Source of the DNA: Plantago ovata
Lineage: Eukaryota; Streptophyta; Magnoliopsida; Lamiales; Plantaginaceae
Assembly (NCBI GenBank): GCA_028274465.1
Contig: CM051456.1
Span: forward strand, 74,386,753 to 74,450,752
Length of the DNA stretch: 64,000 nt
Direction of reading: 5' to 3'
Part shown: in pieces, positions 55,836 through 64,000 of the stretch
How positions within the stretch are numbered: the stretch's first letter is position 1
How the letters are laid out: every line of letters begins with the position of its first letter
The notes under the pieces: generated by a model
What the model was told of the DNA's origin: nothing
The model's input: only the letters and a program-made list of their open reading frames with translations
Database searches by the model: none
Translations under genes and position numbers: made by a program

Positions 55836-58054
55836 ATGGCTATACTGTCCTCCGAGCTCATTGCCAACTTGGAGTTGCAAAAGCTAACAGGACCAAACAA
55901 CGTGGATTGGATCCATGAGGTACGAAAGGTGCTATGGCACAACGAGGTTGAGTATGTGTTAGACGAACCTATCCCTCCACCTCCCACTGAATTGACTAAG
56001 GCAACCTATGATTGCTATTATGAAATGTCAGTGGAAAGGGCCGAGTTTGTAAAGAATTTGTTACTGAATGCAATGTCTGACAATATGGTTGGACCATGTC
56101 GAGACAAGGAACCATATGAGATTGTGAGATATCTCTCCTCTTTCTTGGATACTCCAAGGATGTGTGAAGGGTTCGAAGCTATCAAGATCATGCTTATCCA
56201 AAGACTTGAGACAGAAGAGCTGTCGCCTGAACAAGTCAAGTCATTGATTGATTTTCTCTTTCAACTTGTTGGATATGGCTTGGAGCTAGAAGCTAAGGCT
56301 TCCATTATCTTGATCGTGCAAAGATTGTTGCAATCTATTCAGAATCCCGAAGTCGGGGCAGCAACAGAGTCGATTGCTGAGAGACCTATTGCCAACGAGT
56401 TTCTAAGGGTCAATCGTAGACCCAAAAGGAACAAGGGTGGCAAGAATGCACGCAATCGTAAGATGGCTAAGTTTCGACTTAGGATGGAGATTTGTCTCTA
56501 TTGCAAACTCAAGGGCCATTGGAAGAAAGATTGCCCTAAGCTAAGGGCAGATCAAGCTAAGAAGCCGCCAGCTTCTAGCTCAGGTATGTTTGTTATTGAA
56601 ATGAACATGACTACTTTTGACTCCAATGGTTGGGTATTAGATACAGCTTGTGGCTCACACATTTGTAATAATGTGCAGGGGCTAATTGAACACATGCTAG
56701 TCAAGCAAGGTGAAATCGACTTGCATGTTGGGAATGACAATCCAGTCGAAGCCAAACGCGTTGGACGCTGCAAGATAGATTTACCATCAGGACAATGTTT
56801 AGAACTTGATAACGTTTATTTTGTTCCATCCATTGTAAGAAATATTATTTCCATTCCATTGTTGGACAATTTGGGTTTTTCCTTTCGTTTTGCTAATAAT
56901 ACTTGTTATTTTTCGCTAAATGACCAGTATTATGGAAAAGCTCGCTTAGTGAATGGTTCATATATTTTGCAAAGTAGTCTACCTTTATTTCAAATACATA
57001 ACAAACAACCGTCTTCAAGTAGGAAGAATAATCCATCTTATCAATGGCATTGTCGGCTAGGCCATATCAATGAAACACGGATTCAAAGACTAAGGAAGTT
57101 GGACTACTTAGAACCATTTGATTTTGAATCATATGGTACATGCGAATCATGTGTTAAGGGTAAGATGACGAACAAACCCTTTGTTGGACAAGGTGTTCGT
57201 GCCACTCGCTGCTTAGAGCTCATACATACCGATGTATGTGGACCTTTTAAAGTCCAAGCACGTGGAGGTTATCCTTACTTCGTTACCTTTACTGACGATT
57301 TCTCAAGGTATGGATATATTTATCTTATGAGGAATAAATCTGAGACCTTCTGGAAATTCAAGGAGTTTAGGAATGAGGTCGAGAATGAATTAAACCTAAG
57401 GATAGTCACTCTTCGATCAGATCGAGGAGGTGAATACCTTAGTGAAGAATTTATCGACTACTTGAAGGAGAATGGAATTCAATCGCAATGGACCCCTCCT
57501 AGAACACCACAATTAAATGGTGTGTCTGAGAGAAGGAATCGAACCCTGCTAGACATGGTGAGATCAATGATTTGATTCTCGGCTCTTCCAAAATATCTAT
57601 GGGGATATGCGCTACAAACTGCAATCTACATTCTGAACCATGTACCATCTAAATCAGTGGAGAAAACTCCTTATGAGTTATGGAAAGGAAAGAAGCCCTC
57701 ACTGGGCTATCTTAGACCTTGGGGTTGTCCTGCGATAGTCAAATTGATGCTCACTGATAAGTTAGATGCCAAGGGTGTCAAAGTTTATTTCATAGGTTAT
57801 CCTCGTCAGACGAGAGGCTATGAATTCTATCATGCTGAAGATCACAAGGTGATAGTATCTAGAAACGTCAAGTTTTTAGAAGCACAATACCTCGAAGAAG
57901 AGAGGTTAGATGATATGATAGAACTTGAAGAAATTCAAGACTTTGACACCCGCGAACATGAGTTCTCTAAATCTTCCGATTTGGACTCAAGTTCAGTGGG
58001 ATCTTTCGAAGCAGACAAGGGTAATGATATGACACTTGCTAGGCATGTCATAGT
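55836..58054 (+). pseudogene. gag-pol: Gag-pol of Copia-1c (nonsense codon, truncated)
   Basis: Open from 55836 (MAILSSELIANLELQKLTGP) for 579 codons. Residues 1-200: copia gag. CCHC knuckle CLYCKLKGHWKKDC at about 218-231. Protease with WVLDTACGSHICNN at about 265-280 (DTA in place of the usual DSG/DTG). Integrase HHCC (WHCRLGH, CESCVKGKM), then the core HTDVCGPF and [18 protein letters not shown] at 57573 replaces the Gly codon that Copia-1b has after MVRSMI (GGA to TGA). The frame then continues to 58054 ([34 protein letters not shown]), where A-6 cuts it before RT. Confidence 0.92.
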
Positions 58055-59314
58055 TGATGAATGTGTATTTTACACTTTCATTCGAGTCTTTTTCACCTAT
58101 TTTAGCTATCCTCTATGATAATTTAGCTATATTTTAGTACATTTTATTAGAATAGTGTCACGTTTCCCTTTAGATTTTATTTTACAGGTTTTGGTTGAAA
58201 TTCGGAGATTTCGGGGCAATTATATTGAAGTCTACAAGGAATTGGTGTTCCAGAAGCCTATTTGGAGTATCTGAAGGTTTCCGGATAGAATTTGAAGTCT
58301 AGGGGTCGAATCTGGAGGTTAGAAGGCCATTAGAAGTCTAAAACCGAGTCCGAAATGGTGAAGAAATCCAAAAACCGCGTCGAAAACGCGGAAATTCCGC
58401 GAAATAGCTGTTGGGCGAACCGCCGCACTGAGGGGCGAACCTCCGCGGGCAATTTCGGGGCCTATATAGTGCTCAGTTTTCTCTTCGAAAATCATATCTT
58501 TCCAAGCCTACTTTCTCACCTCTCTCTATAGTTTTAGGTAGGAACTTCCCGGGGCCTGTCCTGGGAGTTCCGTAGCTTAGGGGATACTTTTTCATAGCAG
58601 ATTGGAGCGCGTAGGATCGCAATCATCCGGAGATTGACAACCTTCGGTAACTTTGTATCTTACAGTTTTTATCTACTTATTTTATCTTCTTTCAATATGT
58701 TTTCTTCTATGATTTCTATTGATTGCATGCCTATTATGAGTAGCTAAACTTATCATTGGTGGTAGTATGTGAATTCTTAGCGAGGGAAGATAATCATGCT
58801 AATGGCTATATCGCGCATTATACTCCGTGTCATTGCTTTATTTCGTTGATCAGTTGTAACCAAAATTCTCGTATGTTGTATTGATCATTATGCACAATTG
58901 GACACTAGTCGACCATCAGACCAATTATATTCGTAGTGTTGAATAATTACGGAACACATTAGGACAGCAGCGTTGACTAGTCAGACCAAATTATCTTCGT
59001 AGTGCTTAATACTTGCAACAGGACCCTAGATTGATTCAAAGATCTCTATGCAAGACCGAGGAATTTATGCATGATTATCGACCCATTATGCTAAGAAGGA
59101 CCATACTATCACCAATCTCCATTATCTGCTAGAAAACCCCTATTGCTATTTATCTGCTGTTTTATATTCTCTTGTTAAAAAGATAAAGCTAGTTATAGTC
59201 CTGAGAGAACGACACTCGAGTCATTCTACTGCTACACTACGGTTTTCGTTGTAGTTGTGGATTGCCTTTGGCTAAATTACAAATATTATTTGATTGAATT
59301 TGACACGTTCATCA
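58055..59314 (+). repeat. 5' LTR of A-6
   Basis: 1,260 bp, TGATGAATG to ACACGTTCATCA. The GC modules are decayed to about two (58412-58450) and the TATA region is shortened (GCCTATATAGTGC, 58460-58472). Confidence 0.93.
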
Positions 59315-59316
59315 AA

Positions 59317-59335
59317 TTGGCGCCGTTGCCGGGGA
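59317..59335 (+). promoter_or_regulatory. PBS of A-6 (tRNA-Asp type, intact)
   Basis: TTGGCGCCGTTGCCGGGGA, two bases after the LTR. It is the best-preserved family A PBS in the window. Confidence 0.92.
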
Positions 59336-59483
59336 CTATACTCATTTTTTCTGTTTAATTTGTTTATATTTACAACTTTAGATTCCTAATTCTATTAGTT
59401 TTAGCTTTCCTTTTTAATCTCTCTCTAATATTGCTTTCCTAGTTTGTTTCTAATAACCTTTCCTAGTCTATTTCAGATTGTGT

Positions 59484-61568
59484 ATGCCGAATACACGTTC
59501 TGCTGGAACACCGCTTGCTGATTCAATTGCTGAGATCGATAGAGTCTACCACCAAAGAAGGCGACTCCTTTTCAAGGAAATCGACGGAATGGCAGAAGCT
59601 AGACCACTGAAGGCATGGGTTCAACCCACCAAGGATCGTATGAGGGGACCGGCGATTGTTCTTTCGCCTACAACCCGAGATCTGGAGATCAAGAACCACG
59701 CATTCCAACAACTTCCGAGGTTATATGGCTTATCAAGGGAAGATGTGATGGGGTACTTGAACGACATCGATGATTTCGTCAACCAACTCCCACGACCCGG
59801 AGCTGACATAACAACGGATGAGTTGAGGATGAAGGTTTTTGCTATGGGACTTGGCGACAGAGCCAAGTCATGGCTGAGTTCTCTACCAGCAGGCTCGCTG
59901 GACACTTGGGAAAAGGTTTTTTCAGCTTTCATGGAGAAATACTTCCCTCACACCTTGACTACCGCGCTTAAGGCGCAAATCACTGGATTCAAGCAGGACT
60001 ATGATGAGACCATCTACACCGCGTTCGAGAGGTTCCAAGATCTCACGAACAAGTGCCCTCACCATGGTTTTGAACTTTCCGACCTAGTCCAACACTTCTA
60101 CAATGGACTAACTTTCGAGAACCAACAAGTGGTGGATTTCCAATGCCGAGGCAATATTTGGGAGGAAACCGCAGAAGCCGTCTAGGCTGTTTTCGAAAGG
60201 CTTGTTGAGGGTTCGCAGTTCAAGGACCCAAGAGCAATGGTTAGGAGACGTGTACCTGAAGCTCCACCGACTCAAGAAGCCCCTATGTACAGGGGGAATA
60301 GGGATCAATTCGAGTGCTTTACCAACGAATTGAAGCAAGTCCTCAACAGTGCCACCGGAACAACTGTTTCGAATGAAGTATGCCGAATATGCAAGAACTA
60401 TGGGCATGGGGCTCATATGTGTAGATCGGAGCTGGCATACGATGATGGCAACTGGGCTCGAGGAGGCGAAGAATAAGCCTTTGCTACGGAGTTTGGCACT
60501 CAAGAAGTTAGCTACGGACAAGACGGTAGAAATCCTCGAGGTGGATTTTGGAGAAGAGGATACCGCAACAATCAAGGATATGCACCGGCTAACCAAACTT
60601 ATGGACCTAACCAAGATCGTAGTAGGCTGAACTATGGTAATGATCACTGCAAAAACCCCGCTCCGAAAGAGCCACCGAAGTCGAAGTCGGCTCTACTGAT
60701 GGAGAACTTGCAGAAGATGGTTGATCACACACAAAATTTTCTCAAACGTTATGAGGAAGATTCTGAGAAGACTAGGGCAAGGCTTGATAAGTTGGAAGAG
60801 AGCACTAGGCTTGCCCATCAAAAGTTGCAAGAGTTGATCGACCGAAGGGAACAAGGCAAAACACCTAGCAATACTGTGAAGACGAATGCCATTACGTTGG
60901 CTGGTGATGTACCTGACGGAGTCACCATCAAGAAGGTTGTTAGGTGCGAGTGTTGCATGAAGGAAGAACTTCTACAGGCTGAGGAAGAAGAGAAAGGCCT
61001 TGGTTCCGATACAAGTGATGAGGTACAAGAGGATCCCGAACCACTCCCTAAAAGTTTCGATGTAAAGGTAGGGATTGGTGAGCTTCAAGATGTCCGTGCC
61101 ACACTAGATACGGGATCCTACTCAAACATAATTCCTTTGAATGTGTTTGAAAAGAGCAACATTGGAAAACTATCTGAGCAAAGAGCTATTGTGCAACTGG
61201 CGGATGGATCCTTTATGAGACCCGAGGGCGTTGTGAAAAATGTGTTGGTCAAGATTGGTGAAGCATCAATATACACCAATTTCGTAGTTATGCCGGCATC
61301 TGCAACTGGGACGGGGGATGTCATACTCTTAGGGCAAACATTCTTGACCAAGCTACGCTCCGTGATGGACATCTACCAAAGAACTTGCACCATCGAGGTG
61401 GATGGCAAACAACACGTATTGCAAGCCATACCTGATCCACCGGAACCGCCTGATATTACTACTCACTATTGTGGTCTTGCAGCCTATATTCTTTCTTATT
61501 CACAGGTTCGTGGCATGGAGAGGAGATCAATGAAGGGGAAGTCTAGTACCCGTAAAAAGAGGAGATAG
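59484..61568 (+). pseudogene. gag-pro: Gag-protease polyprotein of A-6 (two nonsense codons, no frameshift)
   Basis: A single frame of 695 codons from the ATG at 59484 (MPNTRSAGTPLADS) to the stop at 61568, interrupted only by TAG at 60183 (TGG in A-4, within EAVWAV) and TAA at 60474 (in GGEEEAF). A 60-base in-frame deletion near 59567 removes the segment EMHALEEIEDTDF to LLSL seen in A-4. The gag core, knuckle CRICKNYGHGAHMC, coiled-coil stretch (RARLDKLEESTRLAHQK), CECC cluster and protease triplet (LDTGSYSNIIPLNVF) follow in order. It shows that gag and protease form one ORF in this family and that the coding ends after protease. Confidence 0.9.
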
Positions 61569-61655
61569 GCGCAGACAGGAGTCGAGTCAAAGACTTTAAA
61601 CAATGACGCTATCCGGGAGGCAACCCGAAATTTTTTATCGCTTTCTTTACTGCTT

Positions 61656-63604
61656 TTCTGCATGCATTCATTCTTGAACTATTTGCTTCTCATACGCGAA
61701 TTTGTTCATGTATGTGTCGTATGTGCTTTTGTTTAAGTGAGATTTTTCGAGTGGTTTTTTGAAAAAATCTTGTTTCGGGGATTAAAACCGCATTTTTCTG
61801 ACGACGGGAACCACGGGGCGAACCGCCCCGTGTGGCCCACGTCCCTAGATCTTCAAAAATGCGGATTTGAACCCCAAAACTTTATTTTCTTCATTCTTCT
61901 TCATCCATACTCCCAAAAAACCCGAAAAGTGCGATTTTGCTTCTAAATCTTCATAACTTCTTCGTTTCTTGACCAAATTGAGTGTTCTTTAGCTTAATTC
62001 GAAGCCTATTACATGATCTATCACCCTATCCGAACAGATTTCATCCTACTTCGTTAGATTTGCAGATCTGAGGGTATCATCTTTAAGAATCCTAATTTTC
62101 GAATTTGGGGTTTTTCAATTTTGAGCTTCAATTATGCTTATTTGATGCATGGGTATGTTATTTATATGATTAGACATGTTATTTACTATCAATTGCATGT
62201 TCAATTTTGCTTGAATTGTTGATTTGGGTATTTTGCTATTAGATGATATATCTTGTTATGCATTATGTCTTTATCTTTGATTTCTAGCATATGGATATGT
62301 TTATTGGTGTAATGTTGGTGAATTTGACGATAGAATGCTTATTAATTGAGAATGAGGATTTGTGCTGGTCGAATTTTTGCGCTGTTATGGTATGAATTGA
62401 GTCTTGTTATCAAGGATATTGGTTGTCTAGTAAGAGCATGATGTGATGTATTGAATGTAGTAGTTACGTTGATATGTTGCATAATGAAGAAGCTAGGCTA
62501 GACATTGCGGTTTGGGGAGTTCGATTGTTGATTTTATCACTTGTGTGTTTCATTTTTACACTAGTATGTATTTGAGTCAGTTTTTAGTCATTCGAGGTGC
62601 TAATAGCTATTTGTAGGTACCATACCAAGGGGAAGGAGCATTCCCGTATGATCGCTGTGAAGAACCATGTCAAGGAAGGTGATCTCGCTAGATGTGCGTT
62701 CGAGCCAAGGGGTTTGGCAACAACGTCGTGGATTATCCAAGAGGAGGAGCTAGAGTACACCTGGAGTAAGGACTCCTATGCCTATTCATGCACCACCGAA
62801 GGGTCAGAAACCACTATTATGTCAGCACTCCATCACGAGGACTGCAGAGTTCGAGTGAACGGGAAGGCACCGGGACAGTCTTGCCACGACGGATTCGATC
62901 TTGAATCCGAAGTTGCTCGAAGGTTCCGAAGCGCTAGCTTGGTTCCAAAACGTAACGACATGGGTACACAGTCCCTCGTTGGGGCGCCCCTTGCCTGCCT
63001 CTAAAAGGAGCATAACATTGATATTGGGAGCATCAACTGTAGAGAATGTGGTCGACATTATAAAAGATGGAAGACAACCTCTGAATACCCGAACAGCCTG
63101 TTGTAACCTCCCTGGGGTGTGAAACGCTGGAGGGGAAGAACCTAAGGCCATTTGCTTTTCCCCTTCAACAGTTCACAAGCTATTGGAGAAATACCGGGTG
63201 GAAGATTCCATAACAGAGGCGGCCAATCTTGAAGATTCCCTTCGACACTGCAACTCTACAAGTAACGATGTGCGTGACAGTAGTGACAATGAAGACAAGA
63301 GGGACGATGATGATACAGATGGTTGAATCGGTCCTATCCGATCTTTTGATGGAACTACTGCCACTACCACAAGTCCCGATGATCATATATGAAGCTCCCA
63401 GAAGAGGCCCAATAACTCAAGAGCAGCATACTCAGCCGACCGAGGCCAAACCATGGGGTAACATCTAGTATCACATCTTATTTCCTCATTTTCTTACTGC
63501 TAGGGACTAGCGTTAATTTCATGAGGGGGGATTGGATTTAAGTGATCCGATGTTGTAGTTTGGAGCTTGGTATTGGTAGGATGAGTATAGTACCTCGCAT
63601 GCTT
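61656..63604 (+). pseudogene. Extra module of A-6 with unrecognised ORF
   Basis: Starts soon after gag-pro. GC hairpin GGGGCGAACCGCCCC (61815-61829), an AT-rich stretch with a PPT-like GCGGTTTGGGGAGTTCGA (about 62508-62525), a 3' splice-like TTTGTAG before 62618, then an ORF (62597-63004) with KGKEHSRMI, CAFEPRGLATTSWIIQEEEL and YTWSKDSYAYSC. Beyond its stop, other frames look protein-like (VENVVDIIKDGRQPLNTR; later an acidic end SSDNEDKRDDDD), so further introns or frameshifts are likely. Homologous to A-5 34288-36320. Function not recognised. Confidence 0.55.
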
Positions 63605-64000
63605 TATCCGTCTGCATTTGCATTTGCACGTTTACTGCTTTCTTAGATTTTTTAGGTTGCATTTCACTACATTCATCCTAGGATAGTCTTGCATGTTTTA
63701 TATGGAGTTTATTGCCGAATTTTTGAACTTTTTTATTGGGTAGATCAACTAGCTATGCCATTTATCGTATGCTTCATCTCTATGAATTTGTTTGAAGTTT
63801 TTCTCGCTTGGCTTGTCACATTTATGTATTGCACTTAGTTGAGCTAGGTAGTCTCGACATCACTTAGTGGTGTTTTCTCTACTGCGGTTCACGAAGGCCT
63901 TTATAATAGGATGATGCATGTTAGGGTCTTATGGTTGTTTTCCCGAGTAATTATGTACCTAAGAGGCAACAAGTCTTCACCATGCTTTGAGATTGCTAAA
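63605..64000 (+). repeat. 3' non-coding region of A-6 (incomplete)
   Basis: Matches A-4 27522-27902; no gene. Runs off the window before the hairpins, PPT and 3' LTR. Confidence 0.85.

Larger units (their letters stand above)
51633..58054 (+). mobile_element. Copia-1c: 5' LTR to mid pol, cut by A-6
   Basis: Plus-strand relative of Copia-1b. 5' LTR, iMet PBS, 1.4-kb leader, gag-pol with one nonsense codon, then A-6 at 58055. It retains gag, protease and integrase that Copia-1b lacks. Its 3' half and 3' LTR should lie beyond A-6, outside the window. Left flank AGAAG is the expected TSD. Confidence 0.92.
58055..64000 (+). mobile_element. Family A copy A-6 with extra module (3' end beyond the window)
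   Basis: 5' LTR, perfect PBS, gag-pro in one frame, the ~1.95-kb extra module and most of the 3' non-coding region. Inserted in Copia-1c pol; left flank ATAGT is the expected TSD. The last bases (63964-64000) match the first bases of the window and A-4 at 27871. Confidence 0.93.

Noticed and set aside
59317..59335. tRNA gene hit at PBS sites
   Set aside because: Only the 3'-end complement of a tRNA is present, at the fixed PBS position; there is no cloverleaf.

Overview
The window is plant (angiosperm) nuclear DNA made almost entirely of LTR retrotransposons nested in one another. I see no convincing host gene, tRNA gene or rRNA gene. The evidence is Ty3 and Ty1/copia coding remnants, LTRs with TG...CA ends, primer-binding sites (PBS) matching the 3' ends of plant tRNA-Asp (TGGCGCCGTTGCCGGGGA) and initiator tRNA-Met (TGGTATCAGAGC), and five clean target-site duplications (TSDs) that fix the nesting order. 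A 100-N assembly gap lies at 2085-2184. I cannot name the species.

Family A is a Ty3-type family with 1.2-1.3 kb LTRs. It codes only for a gag-protease polyprotein and has no reverse transcriptase or integrase, so it is non-autonomous. Six copies occur: A-1 (1-2084, +, cut by the gap), A-2 (2185-4493, -, cut by the gap), A-3 (solo LTR 14785-15989, TSD AACAC), A-4 (23851-30150, +, TSD ATAAC), A-5 (31648-39902, -, TSD ATTCC) and A-6 (58055 to the window end, +). A-5 and A-6 carry an extra module of about 2 kb with an unrecognised ORF and splice-like signals; A-4 lacks it. Element J (6280-12019, -, TSD TTTGG) is a relative with only a gag remnant. A and J share the PBS, the polypurine tract (PPT) and several hairpin motifs.

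Left third: a Tat-like Ty3 element M (+) ends in an LTR near 16229. Upstream of its PPT it carries an antisense gene (13578 down to 12020) with its own TATA boxes, a leader intron and a coding region resembling the 'putative gypsy-type transposon' domain. M was later hit by J, by a copia LTR (4494-6260, itself hit by A-2) and by A-3. A second, different copia LTR lies at about 17020-18149.

Middle: a SIRE-like copia element E (+, 18150-49662) keeps the end of its reverse transcriptase/RNase H, a long extra-ORF region where an env-like gene would sit, and a 3' LTR. It is split by Copia-1b (-, 19088-41640), which itself contains A-4 and A-5. A decayed second SIRE-like copy (E', 49663-51430) follows.

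Right: a short GC-rich orphan segment, then Copia-1c (+, 51633-58054). Its 5' LTR holds a 650-bp fold-back MITE with a 9-bp TSD, and its pol is cut by A-6.

The most unusual signals are structural: GC-rich hairpin modules placed just upstream of the LTR TATA box, which change copy number between the two LTRs of one element; a series of hairpins after the E pol stop whose stems differ while the loop is kept; a heptamer (TTGCTGA/TCAGCAA) heavily over-represented throughout E; and the antisense gene of M.
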